In this document: positions 16,868-26,304 of the stretch, one piece after another | Layout: every line of letters begins with the position of its first letter | How positions within the stretch are numbered: the first letter of the stretch is position 1 | NCBI GenBank assembly: GCA_031291675.1 | Contig: JARLIO010000034.1 | Coordinates: forward strand, 591,336-655,335 | DNA from: Azospirillaceae bacterium | GTDB lineage: Bacteria; Pseudomonadota; Alphaproteobacteria; Azospirillales; Azospirillaceae | Direction: 5' to 3' | Length of the DNA stretch: 64,000 nt | Translations under genes and position numbers: made by a program | The notes under the pieces: generated by a model | Seen by the model: only the letters and a program-made list of their open reading frames with translations | What the model was told of the DNA's origin: nothing | Database searches by the model: none

Positions 16868-19015
16868 ATGACCGAACATGTTGCGGGCGGCACCACGGGG
16901 CGGAGCCGCCTCGGCCGCTGGTTCCTCGGGATCGGCGGCGCCGCGATCCTGGCCGTGGCCGCGGATGCGCTGTGGGTGCTGCACACCGACCTCGCCGCCC
17001 CGGTCCTGACCCTGATGTTCGGGGCGGTCAGCATCGTCGGTATCGCGATTTACGGCCTGTGGTATCAGATCGACCGGCTGGTGTTGCGGCCGTTACCCGG
17101 TCTCGCCGGGGCGACCCGGGTGCTCTGCCATGGCACGACACGGGCACGGGTGCCCGCCGATCGCTTCGCCCTGCTGCAGCCGTTGCCCGACGCCATCAAT
17201 GAGCTGGCCGACCGGCTGGCCCGGATCCGCGAGGATAATGCCGCGGCGATCGCCCGTTCGGTCGCCGCGGCCGAGGAACAACAGCAAAGGCTGGCCGCGG
17301 TGCTGCGCGACATCAGCGAGGGCATTCTGATGTGCAATCAGCACCATCAGATCATGCTCTATAACCAGGCCGCGCTGAAACTGCTCCATCTGTCCGGCGA
17401 TCTGGGGCTGGGGCGGGATCTGCTTCAAATCATTGCCCGCCAACCGGTGCTGCACACCCTTGAGCGGCTGATGCTGCGGCTCGACGCCGGGCGTCACCAC
17501 GATCACCCGATGGGCACCGGCGCCCAATTCGTCGCCGCGACCACCGATGGCCGCTACCTGTTGCAGGGGCGTATGAATCTCGTGTTGCAGGACGACGACA
17601 GCGTCGTCGGCTATGTCCTGACCATGACCGACAGCACGGCGGAACTGGCGGCGCTGGGCAAACGCGACGCCCTGCTGCGCCAGACCACGGATGGCTTCCG
17701 CGGCCCGATTGCCAATATGCGGGCGATCGCCGAAATCCTCAACGACAACCCCGATGTCGACCCCGGGCTGCGACAGAATTTCGAACATCTGGTCCTGGCG
17801 GAATGCACCACGCTGGCCGAGCGCCTGGAACGCGTCACCGCCGAATATCGCCAGATCATCACCGGCCTGTGGCCGATGAGCGATATCCATTCGGGCAATC
17901 TGATCACCCTGATCATCGCCCGGGCGCGGACCAGCCGACAGGTCAAGGTGACAATGACCGGGTTGCAGCAATGGCTGCATGGCGACAGCTACAGCCTGGT
18001 CCTGCTGTTCGATCATCTGATCGGCTGCATCGCCGAGCACCGGGCCCAGGATGCGGGGACGCTGGCGGCACCGACCGATCTTGACCTGTCGGTCGAGGCC
18101 GACGGCCAATGGATCAATCTCGACATTTCCTGGTCCGGGCAGGCCATTCCAGCGCCGGCGATCGATCGCTGGCTGACCGCGCCGCTGGCCGACGCGCTGG
18201 GCGGCCTGACCGTCGGCGACGTGCTGCAACATCATCGCAGTGACATCTGGTCCGAGACGCTGGAAGACGGCCGGGCGCGATTGCGCGCGCCGCTGCCGCC
18301 GGCGGAGCAGGCGCACGGCGGCCCCCCCGCGCGCCCGCCGCTGAACCGGCCCGAATTCTTCGACTTCGCCCTGATCAACCAACCGCTTCCGACCGGTTCC
18401 CTGGCGCAACGAACCTTGAAATCGCTGACCTATGTCGTTTTCGACACCGAAACGACCGGTCTGCGCCCGTCTGACGGTGATGAGATCATTGCCATCGCCG
18501 GTGTCCGCATCGTCAACGGCCGGATCCTCACCGGAGAAACCTTCAGCCAACTGGTCGATCCGGGCCGGCCGATCACCCCGGATTCGATCCAGTTCCATGG
18601 CATCACCGACGACATGGTCCGGGGTCGGCCGCGAATCGCCAGCGTGCTGCGGCAATTCCGCACCTTCGTCGATGGCGCCGTGCTGGTCGCCCATAACGCC
18701 GCTTTCGACATGAAGTTTCTGCGCCTCAAGGAGCAGGCGGCCGGTGTCCGCTTCGACAACCCGATCCTGGACACGATGTTGCTGTCGCGCCTGCTTCAGG
18801 GCGAGGAAGGCGACCACTCGCTTGACGGGATCGCCAACCGGCTCGGGATCGAGATCGTCGATCGTCATACCGCGCTGGGCGATGCCCTGGTCACCGCGGC
18901 GATCCTGCTGCGCTTTGTCGACATGCTGGCCGATCGGGGCGTCGTGACCCTGGAGCAGGCGATCACCGAGGCCCGGATCCACAGCGAACTGCGCGCCCGC
19001 GAGCGCGCCTTTTGA
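16868..19015 (+). CDS. Membrane PAS/degenerate kinase protein fused to a DEDDh 3'-5' exonuclease
   Basis: 715 residues from the ATG at 16868 (AGGGG 9 nt upstream; a GTG at 16862 is possible). Order: two membrane segments (about 18-38 and 48-66), a helical linker, a PAS-like domain (about 140-255), a region aligned with the histidine-kinase dimerisation helix, an ATPase-like region (about 340-475), a Pro-rich linker, and a C-terminal exonuclease (about 521-693). In the dimerisation helix the H-box reads DGFRGPIANMR: Asp275 or a neighbour replaces the phospho-His, so it is likely a pseudokinase. The exonuclease has FDTETTG, NAAFD and HTALGDA, all four acidic residues plus His of the DnaQ/DEDDh class. 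It lies between a receiver protein and an SSS-kinase. Role unknown. Confidence 0.88.
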   Translation: MTEHVAGGTTGRSRLGRWFLGIGGAAILAVAADALWVLHTDLAAPVLTLMFGAVSIVGIAIYGLWYQIDRLVLRPLPGLAGATRVLCHGTTRARVPADRFALLQPLPDAINELADRLARIREDNAAAIARSVAAAEEQQQRLAAVLRDISEGILMCNQHHQIMLYNQAALKLLHLSGDLGLGRDLLQIIARQPVLHTLERLMLRLDAGRHHDHPMGTGAQFVAATTDGRYLLQGRMNLVLQDDDSVVGYVLTMTDSTAELAALGKRDALLRQTTDGFRGPIANMRAIAEILNDNPDVDPGLRQNFEHLVLAECTTLAERLERVTAEYRQIITGLWPMSDIHSGNLITLIIARARTSRQVKVTMTGLQQWLHGDSYSLVLLFDHLIGCIAEHRAQDAGTLAAPTDLDLSVEADGQWINLDISWSGQAIPAPAIDRWLTAPLADALGGLTVGDVLQHHRSDIWSETLEDGRARLRAPLPPAEQAHGGPPARPPLNRPEFFDFALINQPLPTGSLAQRTLKSLTYVVFDTETTGLRPSDGDEIIAIAGVRIVNGRILTGETFSQLVDPGRPITPDSIQFHGITDDMVRGRPRIASVLRQFRTFVDGAVLVAHNAAFDMKFLRLKEQAAGVRFDNPILDTMLLSRLLQGEEGDHSLDGIANRLGIEIVDRHTALGDALVTAAILLRFVDMLADRGVVTLEQAITEARIHSELRARERAF

Positions 19016-19040
19016 CACCGCGCGCCCGCGAGCGCGCCTT
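18991..19040 (+). repeat. 21-bp direct repeat at a gene junction
   Basis: Copies at 18991-19011 and 19020-19040 (GCGCGCCCGCGAGCGCGCCTT), 29 bp apart. The first copy encodes the last residues RARERAF of the exonuclease fusion. The second lies just after its stop and would encode the same residues in the frame of the next small gene if a TTG at 19012 were its start. Confidence 0.9.
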
Positions 19041-19071
19041 CTGGCAGGGACGGAACGGAGCAACGCGCGGC

Positions 19072-19350
19072 ATGGAACCGACCGGCGAGGACAGCGAGGG
19101 ACGTGATGCCGCCCTGCGGCACGCTCCGCTCCGGAACGACCGTCTGATCGCCGTGTTCCTGCTCGGTCTGGTCGCCTTCAGTCCGCCGCTGCTCCGGGTG
19201 TTCGGCATCGCCGCGACCGTGTTCGGCTGGCCCCTCCTGCCGGTCTACGTGGTCGCGGCTTGGTTGGGCCTGATCCTTCTGGTCGGCGTGATCGTCGAAC
19301 GCCGGCCGGGCGCGCCGGGCGCCGATACCCTGCCGCGGACGCCGCCATGA
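19072..19350 (+). CDS. Small two-span membrane protein preceding the SSS-kinase
   Basis: 92 residues from the ATG at 19072; a TTG at 19012 would add 20 residues including the repeat. Two hydrophobic segments are visible (LIAVFLLGLVAFSPPLLRVF and FGWPLLPVYVVAAWLGLILLVGVIV). Its stop overlaps the start of the symporter-kinase by 4 bp (ATGA). Small two-span proteins of the DUF3311/YhdT type often precede sodium:solute symporters, and the topology here is similar. That assignment is by context and pattern only. Confidence 0.7.
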   Translation: MEPTGEDSEGRDAALRHAPLRNDRLIAVFLLGLVAFSPPLLRVFGIAATVFGWPLLPVYVVAAWLGLILLVGVIVERRPGAPGADTLPRTPP

Positions 19351-22142
19351 CCGCGATCCCGACAACGGCCGCGCCCCTGAGCGTGTTCAGCGTCGCCGCC
19401 ACCTCGGTCGGCTATCTCAGTCTGCTGTTCGCCATCGCCTGGTATGGCGATCGCCGCGCCAATGCCGGTCGCGGGTTCATCGGTCGTCCGTCGATCTACG
19501 CCCTGTCGCTGGCGATCTACTGCACGACCTGGACTTACTACGGCAGCGTGGCGCGCGCCGGTCAGAGCGGAATGGGGTTCCTGACGATTTATCTCGGACC
19601 GACCCTGACCATGACCTTGGGTGGAACGGTACTGCGCAAGATGCTGACCATCGCCAAGCGGCAGCGCAGCACCTCAATCGCCGACTTCATGGCGGCCCGC
19701 TATGGCAAAAGTCAGTTGCTGGGCGGCCTTGTCTCGGCGGTCGCGGTGATTGGCATCACCCCCTATATCGCGCTGCAGCTCAAGGCGGTCGCGGTCAGCT
19801 TCGACGTGCTGACCGGTGGCGATCCGACTGGACTCAGCCCCGGCCGGCCAGCGCCCCTGGCCGACAGCGGGCTTTACGTCGCCCTGACGATGGCGCTGTT
19901 CGCGATCCTGTTCGGAACACGCCAGATCGACGCAACGCGGCGCCACGAAGGGATCGTCGCCGCCGTCGCCGTCGAATCCCTGGTCAAGCTGGTGGCATTC
20001 CTGATCGCTGGCGCCACGGTGATCTGGGGCCTGTTCGGCGGCATGGGCGATTTGTTCCGCCGCGGTCTCGCGGTCCCCGATATCGCCGCCCTGTTCACGG
20101 CGACGCCGGCGCTCGACGGTTATGGCTGGGTCACGACCCTGCTGGTTTCGATGGGCGCGGTCGTCTGCCTGCCGCGCCAATTCCAGATCATGGTGATCGA
20201 GAATGTCGATGAGCGCCATTTGAACCGGGCGCTGTGGCTGTTTCCGCTCTATTTGTGGCTGATCAATCTGTTTGTCCTGCCGGTCGCGGTCGCCGGCCTG
20301 CTGTGGTGGCCCGACGGTGGGGTCAACCCCGACATGGTGCTGTTGCTGCTGCCGCTTCATGCCGGGCTCAACGGCCTGGCATTGCTGGTCTATCTTGGCG
20401 GTCTGTCGGCGGCCGCCGGCATGATCGTCGTCGAAACCGTCGCCCTGTCGACGATGGTCTGCAACGATCTGGTCATGCCGCTGCTGCTGCACTGGAATCG
20501 GGTGGAAGCAGGACGCAACCGCAACCTGTCCGGCCTGGTGATGGCGACCCGGCGCGGCGCCATCATCCTCATCCTGCTGCTGGGTTACGGCTATTTCCGT
20601 GTCGCGTCCGGCGCCTATGCCCTGGTGGCGATCGGACTGATCAGTTTCGCCGCGGTGGCCCAGTTCGCCCCGGCACTGGTCGGCGGTCTCTATTGGGCCG
20701 GGGGCACCCGGCGCGGCGCCATCGCCGGCCTGCTGGTTGGTGTTTCGGCCTGGACCTACACCCTGCTGCTGCCATCCTTTGCCCGCTCGGGCTGGCTGCC
20801 GAACGGGTTCATTACCGACGGCCCGGGGCAGATCGCCCTGCTGAAACCCTATGCGCTGTTCGGCCTCACCGGGCTCGACCCGCTGACCCATGCCCTGTTC
20901 TGGAGCCTGGTCGGCAATATTCTGGTCTTTGTCCTGGTCTCGGTGTTCGATCGGCCCGGTATCGTCGAGCGGGCGCAGGCGACAACTTTTGTCGAACCGT
21001 TTCTGCCGGTTGGCGTCCGCGACCTGCGACCGCCGGGTCCCGGCACCGCGACGCTTGACGAGCTGTTTCGTCTGACCGCCCGGTTCATGGGGCCGGCGCG
21101 GGCCGAGCAGGCGTTCGCCCGCTTCGCCGACGCCCGCCAGCATCGGCGCCACCCCTGGCAACGGGCATCAGCGCCGCTGATCCGCGATGTCGAACATCTG
21201 CTGGCCGGGGCCATCGGCGCGGCCTCCGCCCGGGTCGCCCTGGCCTCGGCGGTCAAGGGCGGCGAAGTCAGCATGACCGAACTGCTGCACATGCTCGACG
21301 AAACGACCGCGGTCATCGCCTATAGCCAGCGCCTGGAACGCAAATCGGCCGAACTCGAACAAGCGACGGCGGCCTTGCGCGCGGCAAACCAGCGCTTGCA
21401 GGAGCTCGATCGTCTCAAGGACGACTTCCTGTCGACGGTGACCCATGAGTTGCGCACGCCGCTGACCGCGATCCGCTCGCTGTCCGAGGTCCTGTACGAC
21501 CATGGCGATCTGGAAGCGGCGCAGCGCCAGGAGTTTCTGCGCCTGATCATCAAGGAAAGCGAAAGGCTGACCCGGCTGATCAACGAGGTGCTCGACATGG
21601 CCAAGATCGAGGCCGGCGAGATCGAATGGCATGTCGCCCCGGTCGATCTCGTCCTGTTGATGACCGAGGCGGCCGAGGCGACCCGGCCCCTGTTCCGCGA
21701 TCGCCAGGTGTCGCTCGAGCTGGCGATCCCGGCGGCGGTGCCTCCGGTCGCGGGCGATTGGGACCGCCTGACGCAGGTCGCGGTCAATCTCCTGTCCAAT
21801 GCCGCGAAATTCACCCCGGCCGGCGGGCTGGTGCGCGTCGCGGTCGCCGTCGAACGCGGCTTGGATGGGGGCGACGGTGTCGTCGTCACGGTCGCCGATA
21901 CCGGTCCGGGCATTGCCGCGCGGGACCGCGAGGTCATCTTCGACAAATTTCATCAGGTGACGAGCAACAGCCTGACCGACAAGCCACAGGGCACCGGGCT
22001 CGGACTCGCGATCTGCCGGCGCATTCTGGATCATTTGCACGGCCGGATCTGGGTCGACACCACGGCGACACCGCCGGGATCGGCGCCATCGGGGGCGACG
22101 TTCCGCTTCTTCCTGCCCTTTTCGGCCGGGCCGCCGGGCTGA
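19347..22142 (+). CDS. Sodium:solute-symporter-type sensor histidine kinase (CrbS-like)
   Basis: 931 residues. The N-terminal 600 or so residues form a many-span membrane domain of the SSS family (SIYALSLAIYCTTWTYYGSVARAG, then RSTSIADFMAARYGKS and ITPYIALQLKAV). After a linker and a coiled coil (LEQATAALRAANQRLQELDRL) comes the kinase: H-box VTHELRTPLTAIRS with His700, N-box VNLLSNAAKFTP, G1 VADTGPGI and G2 GTGLGLAICRRI. This architecture is that of CrbS/MxtR, sensors of the acetate switch controlling acetyl-CoA synthetase in gammaproteobacteria. The partner may be the receiver protein at 16486 or a distant LuxR-type regulator. Whether it transports or only senses a solute is not visible. 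Confidence 0.93.
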   Translation: MTAIPTTAAPLSVFSVAATSVGYLSLLFAIAWYGDRRANAGRGFIGRPSIYALSLAIYCTTWTYYGSVARAGQSGMGFLTIYLGPTLTMTLGGTVLRKMLTIAKRQRSTSIADFMAARYGKSQLLGGLVSAVAVIGITPYIALQLKAVAVSFDVLTGGDPTGLSPGRPAPLADSGLYVALTMALFAILFGTRQIDATRRHEGIVAAVAVESLVKLVAFLIAGATVIWGLFGGMGDLFRRGLAVPDIAALFTATPALDGYGWVTTLLVSMGAVVCLPRQFQIMVIENVDERHLNRALWLFPLYLWLINLFVLPVAVAGLLWWPDGGVNPDMVLLLLPLHAGLNGLALLVYLGGLSAAAGMIVVETVALSTMVCNDLVMPLLLHWNRVEAGRNRNLSGLVMATRRGAIILILLLGYGYFRVASGAYALVAIGLISFAAVAQFAPALVGGLYWAGGTRRGAIAGLLVGVSAWTYTLLLPSFARSGWLPNGFITDGPGQIALLKPYALFGLTGLDPLTHALFWSLVGNILVFVLVSVFDRPGIVERAQATTFVEPFLPVGVRDLRPPGPGTATLDELFRLTARFMGPARAEQAFARFADARQHRRHPWQRASAPLIRDVEHLLAGAIGAASARVALASAVKGGEVSMTELLHMLDETTAVIAYSQRLERKSAELEQATAALRAANQRLQELDRLKDDFLSTVTHELRTPLTAIRSLSEVLYDHGDLEAAQRQEFLRLIIKESERLTRLINEVLDMAKIEAGEIEWHVAPVDLVLLMTEAAEATRPLFRDRQVSLELAIPAAVPPVAGDWDRLTQVAVNLLSNAAKFTPAGGLVRVAVAVERGLDGGDGVVVTVADTGPGIAARDREVIFDKFHQVTSNSLTDKPQGTGLGLAICRRILDHLHGRIWVDTTATPPGSAPSGATFRFFLPFSAGPPG

Positions 22143-22261
22143 CCGCCGCTCCCGGAGCCGCCGCCGACCGTGCGTCATGCCAAGCGATAAAAAGAACGGC
22201 CATTGCCTTCAAACGCGGAGGCGCCGCATCATGCCGGCCGAGGTGATCGACACGCGATGGG

Positions 22262-23119
22262 ATGGGCGAAATGGTGGGAACAGGGGCATGGCGTGCGGTC
22301 GGCGCGCTTTTGGCGACCGTCATCATGATCAGCGCGGCGAATGCCCGCGAATGGGGCGATGTCGCGGCACCGATCCCGGGCCCGCCGACAATCCTGGGGT
22401 CCTATGTTGCCGGTTGCATCACCGGTGCCGTGGCGCTGCCCCCGGAAGGGCCCGGCTATCAGGTGGTCCGGCTCCTGCGCCGCCGCTATTACGGCCATCC
22501 GGTTCTGATCGACTATCTGACCCAACTCGGGCGACGCGTCGCCCGGGCCCGGATCGGTCTCGCGCCGATTGGCGACATGGCCCAGCCGCGCGGCGGTCCG
22601 CTGGCCTATGGCCACGCCAGCCACCAGGTCGGGCTCGACGTCGATATCCTGCTGCAACCGGACCTGCCGCTGCTGCCCCATCAGGCGCGGGAACTTCTGG
22701 TCCCGGTCAGCGTGATCAACTCCGCGAGCGGCCGCGTCGATGGCCATCGCTTTTCGAACCACGACGCCGAACTGATCCATCTGGCGACCCAGGATCCCCG
22801 GGTGGCGCGGATCTTCGTCAACCCCGGCATCAAGCTGGCAATGTGCCAGCGGCGCTGGTCCGACCGCGGCTTTCTGCGCCTGCTGCGCCCCTGGTACGGC
22901 CATGACGATCATTTTCATGTTCGTCTGCATTGCCCGCCGCATTCACCATCCTGTGACGAACAGCAGGCGCTGCCGCCGGGTGATGGCTGCGGCGCTGAGT
23001 TGCTGAGCTGGATCCGCAGCCGGGCCGCGGTCCCGCCGGCGATGCCGAAGCCGAACTTGCCGCATGTTCAGCGGGCGCCGCTCCCGCAAGCCTGCCGGGA
23101 GGTCCTCGAAGCCCCATGA
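22262..23119 (+). CDS. mepA: Penicillin-insensitive murein endopeptidase MepA
   Basis: 285 residues with a signal peptide (about 1-28). Peptidase M74 signatures: PRGGPLAYGHASHQVGLDVDI with zinc ligands His121 and Asp128, and WYGHDDHFHVRL with His219. The enzyme cuts D-Ala-meso-DAP cross-links in peptidoglycan in the periplasm. Several Cys in the last third are typical of the family (CPPHSPSCDEQQ, DGCGAELL). It is convergent with the hemolysin III family gene. Confidence 0.92.
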   Translation: MGEMVGTGAWRAVGALLATVIMISAANAREWGDVAAPIPGPPTILGSYVAGCITGAVALPPEGPGYQVVRLLRRRYYGHPVLIDYLTQLGRRVARARIGLAPIGDMAQPRGGPLAYGHASHQVGLDVDILLQPDLPLLPHQARELLVPVSVINSASGRVDGHRFSNHDAELIHLATQDPRVARIFVNPGIKLAMCQRRWSDRGFLRLLRPWYGHDDHFHVRLHCPPHSPSCDEQQALPPGDGCGAELLSWIRSRAAVPPAMPKPNLPHVQRAPLPQACREVLEAP

Positions 23120-23154
23120 CGGGCTGTTGTGCGGCCGGTGACCAGGCCCGCGGC

Positions 23155-23838
23155 TCAGGCGCTCGCGGGCAGGACATAGCACAGGATCGACACGAAGTGA
23201 CAGGCGCTGCCCCCCAGCACGAACAGGTGCCAGATCGCGTGGTTATAGGGCAGACGTTCCCAGCGATAGAACGCGACACCACCGCTATAAACCAGTCCGC
23301 CGACCACCAGCCAGACGATGCCCGCCGGGGCCAGGGTGCTGGTGATCGGTCCCGCGACCGCAGCGCCAACCCAGCCCAGCAGCAGGTAAGAGGCGATCGA
23401 CAGCGCTTCAAACCGGCCCAGCAGCAGGATTTTGAACAACACGCCCAGAATCGCGAGCGCCCAGATCGTCGCCAGCAGGGCCCAGCCCAGGCCGCCCCCC
23501 AGCACCAGCATCGCGAACGGCGTGTAGGTGCCGGCGATCGCGAGATAGATCGCCGAGTGATCGCACACCTTCAGAACGTTCTTGGCCCGACCCTGCTTCG
23601 CCCAATGATAGCCGGTCGAGGCCAGATAGAGCAGGACCAGGCAGGACCCATAGATCGCCAGCGCCACAACCGGCCGCACCCCGCGTTGCGCCGCGAAGCT
23701 GATCAGAACCGCCAGACCGACGATGCTCAGCACCGCGCCGGTGCCGTGCGTCATGATATTGGCGATGCGCTCGCCCGGGCTGTAGTCCTTGTCATCGGCC
23801 CGGGGATCGGTTGGCAGCGATTGCAAACGATTGATCAT
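23155..23838 (-). CDS. Hemolysin III family (PAQR-like) membrane protein
   Basis: 227 residues with seven predicted membrane spans. Family motifs: STGYHWAKQ, DHSAIYLAIAGTYTPF and the C-terminal YNHAIWHLFVLGGSACHF, which supply the conserved Ser/His/Asp/His set thought to bind a metal. GGGAG lies 6 nt before the ATG at 23838 and fixes this start; the open frame runs 88 codons further upstream without signal. The name hemolysin is historical; function in bacteria is unclear. Confidence 0.9.
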   Translation of the reverse strand: MINRLQSLPTDPRADDKDYSPGERIANIMTHGTGAVLSIVGLAVLISFAAQRGVRPVVALAIYGSCLVLLYLASTGYHWAKQGRAKNVLKVCDHSAIYLAIAGTYTPFAMLVLGGGLGWALLATIWALAILGVLFKILLLGRFEALSIASYLLLGWVGAAVAGPITSTLAPAGIVWLVVGGLVYSGGVAFYRWERLPYNHAIWHLFVLGGSACHFVSILCYVLPASA

Positions 23839-24095
23839 AACAGCTCCCATGCCACGCCGGCGCGGGGCCGCACCGTGCCTGACAACGACAGTCGCCCCGG
23901 CCGCCGTGGCGACAGCGATCGCTATGGGATACGCCCTTCGGTGCCGATGCGAAAGGATCGCATGCGGAAGATCGCGCTCACCGCGGCGAACCAATAAGTT
24001 TAACAGGCACTTCAGGCGGTTTGGCTTGCGGCTGCGGAACCGGATCGCTAGCTTGAGGCGCTTTCCCGAAGCCGCCACATCTGATTGTTGGTCCC

Positions 24096-25310
24096 GTGTC
24101 ATTGCTCAAGACATCCACCGCGCTGCTCGCCGTCGCCCTGGCCGTTACGCCGGGCGCCCGCGCTCAAATCAACGTCCCGCCTCAGGCACAGGGGCCCGAC
24201 ACGGGGCAGACCCTGGCGCCCGATGGCAGCGGGTTGACCCTGCCAGCCCCATCACGGGCCACGACACCGGCGCCGGCGCCCGAAGCGGCCCGGCCGTCCG
24301 CGTCGCGCCCGGCGGCGCCCAAAAGCGCCAAGGCGACACCGGCGACGCCGGGCAACCCGATCGCGGATTGGCAGATCGAACCGGCCAAGAACCCGAACGG
24401 CAGCCTGAACTATTGCGCGATCGAGGATCATTTCGACAATCATCTGGCCCTGGTGATGGCCCGCAGCCCGGCGGGTGAGACCAATCTCGCGATCGGGATG
24501 CCCGGCGCCAAGATGCCCAAGGGCGCCGGCTGGCAGGTCCATGTCACCGTCGACGGCAAGACCAGCCGCGATAGCCACGCCGTCGCCGTCGAAGCGGATC
24601 TCGCCGTCATTTCGTTCGGCAAGGATGAACCCCTGGTCGAGGCGTTCCGCAAGGGGCACCAGCTGATCATCGAGGGACCGAGCGACAAAGCCGCCTTCAT
24701 CCTGAAGGGAACCGGCAAAGCCGTCGCCGATTTGCGGTCATGCATCAAAACCGGGGGCGCCAGCGCGGCGGCGGCACCGGGCAAGCCGGTGCCGTTCCCC
24801 GCCCCGCTTCGGGCGATCCTGCAGAGCGCCGGGATCAAGCCGTTCGAACCCCTGTCGATGACCGATATGCCACAGGAGAAGCGGCCCGCGGATTTCGCCT
24901 GGCGCTATGGTCCGGTGTTCGGCGGCGTTCGCGAGCGGCGCGCCCCGCCCGACCGCGACTTCGAGTCGCTGACCCAAGGCTATCTCGATTCGTTGAAGAC
25001 CGGTTGCCCCGGTGCCTTTGACTTGAAGCACGGGGCGATCGAAACGCTGCCGGGCGCCACGCTTCAGACCGCGGATGTCAGTTGCGTCGGTACGGACGGA
25101 AAGATCACGCTGATGATGGTGTTCTACCAAACGCCGGAACATGTCTTCACCGTGATCTTCCACGAAGCCAAGGACCCGGACATCGCGACCGCCACCCAGG
25201 CCCGGGACAGCATTGCCAAGGTAATCCGTCAACTCGCCGCGACGCCGGCTGAGGCCGCAGCGCCGGCGTCGCCACCAGCCCCGGCAACCCCGGCCGCCCC
25301 GGCGCCGTGA
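24096..25310 (+). CDS. Secreted protein of unknown function, weak IalB resemblance
   Basis: 404 residues from a GTG at 24096, with signal peptide (about 1-23, ending ARAQ), a Pro/Ala-rich linker, a first domain (about 88-213; WQIEPAKNPNGSLNYCAIED to ADLRSCIK, two Cys likely paired) and a second domain (about 225-385) with two further Cys (KTGCPGAF, ADVSCVG). It ends in a Pro/Ala-rich tail. The first domain resembles the invasion-associated locus B family in Cys placement and strand pattern, but I cannot confirm it. Periplasmic or outer-surface location is expected. Confidence 0.7.
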   Translation: MSLLKTSTALLAVALAVTPGARAQINVPPQAQGPDTGQTLAPDGSGLTLPAPSRATTPAPAPEAARPSASRPAAPKSAKATPATPGNPIADWQIEPAKNPNGSLNYCAIEDHFDNHLALVMARSPAGETNLAIGMPGAKMPKGAGWQVHVTVDGKTSRDSHAVAVEADLAVISFGKDEPLVEAFRKGHQLIIEGPSDKAAFILKGTGKAVADLRSCIKTGGASAAAAPGKPVPFPAPLRAILQSAGIKPFEPLSMTDMPQEKRPADFAWRYGPVFGGVRERRAPPDRDFESLTQGYLDSLKTGCPGAFDLKHGAIETLPGATLQTADVSCVGTDGKITLMMVFYQTPEHVFTVIFHEAKDPDIATATQARDSIAKVIRQLAATPAEAAAPASPPAPATPAAPAP

Positions 25311-25372
25311 GCCAGGAGAACCGGGAAATGGCAGGCTCAAGCTTTGGCGGCGCCGCGGTTGCCGGTCCCGGT

Positions 25373-26254
25373 TCAGCCCTGTTCCGCCGTCAGCTGGGCT
25401 TGAAGCCCGCTGCGATAGTCGACATGGCGCAGACGCACGCCGAGTTCGGTCTTGATCCGGGTATTATCGACCCGCTTGTTGTCGTCGTAAAAGCTGCGGG
25501 CCATCGGTGACAGCGCCGCGTCGGCGAACGGGATCAAGGGCGGAGGTTCGCGCCCCAGCAAGCCGCAGGCATAGGCGATGACCTCAGCCGGCGCGCTGGG
25601 GGTATCGTCGCAGACATTGTAGATCGCCCCGGGATTGGGCCGGGCGATCGAGGCCTGCAGAACCGCCGCGATGTCATCGACATGAATCCGGCTGAACACC
25701 TGCCCGGGCTTGTCAACCCGCCGCGCGGACCCGGCGCGGACACTGTCCAGGGCACTGCGGCCCGGGCCATAAATTCCGGCAAGGCGGAACAAATGGACCG
25801 GCAGGCCCGGCGTCTGCCCCAAGCGCAACCAGGCGGCCTCGGCATCGACGCGTTGACGGCCGCGGCGCCCGCTCGGCATCAGGGTCGCCGTCTCGTCGAC
25901 CCAGCCCCCGCCACGGTCGCCATAGACGCCGGTGGTCGAGAGATAGCCCGCCCAGCGCCAGGGCTGCGCCACCAGATCGGCCTCGTGGGCCCGCAGGACC
26001 GGGTCGCCGTGCTCGTCCGGCGGCACCGAGATCAGCAGGTGATCAAAACCCGCCAGCACGGTTCGGACCTGCGCCAGGGGCTGGTCGGCCGTGAAACAAT
26101 GGATCTCGATGCCCTGGTCATGACCACGGGCCGCCCGGACCGGATCGCGGCAGGTTCCGGCGACATGCCAGCCCTGGTCGCGCAGCGCGATCGCCAAGAC
26201 CCTTGCGCTATAGCCCAGACCGAAGCAGAACAGAGCGCCGGGGGATCCGGTCAT
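25373..26254 (-). CDS. NAD(P)-dependent epimerase/SDR, YeeZ-like
   Basis: 293 residues of the extended SDR type. The nucleotide motif is FGLGYSARVLA (GxGxxA near 12-17), an arrangement typical of the YeeZ subgroup. Also present: STTGVYGDRGGGWVDE, FRLAGIYGPGRSALD and FSRIHVDDIAAVL. The usual YxxxK pair is not evident, as in other YeeZ-like members. Substrate unknown; sugar-nucleotide chemistry is often suggested. Convergent with the preceding gene. Confidence 0.85.
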   Translation of the reverse strand: MTGSPGALFCFGLGYSARVLAIALRDQGWHVAGTCRDPVRAARGHDQGIEIHCFTADQPLAQVRTVLAGFDHLLISVPPDEHGDPVLRAHEADLVAQPWRWAGYLSTTGVYGDRGGGWVDETATLMPSGRRGRQRVDAEAAWLRLGQTPGLPVHLFRLAGIYGPGRSALDSVRAGSARRVDKPGQVFSRIHVDDIAAVLQASIARPNPGAIYNVCDDTPSAPAEVIAYACGLLGREPPPLIPFADAALSPMARSFYDDNKRVDNTRIKTELGVRLRHVDYRSGLQAQLTAEQG

Positions 26255-26304
26255 TGCCTTCCCTCATGGGTCGTGTCGTTGTCGCGGAAACATCAGAGGT
26301 CGTC

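Noticed and set aside
17093..19063. A 656-codon minus-strand frame opposite the exonuclease fusion
   Set aside because: High-GC antisense frame with no motif; the plus strand has PAS and exonuclease signatures.
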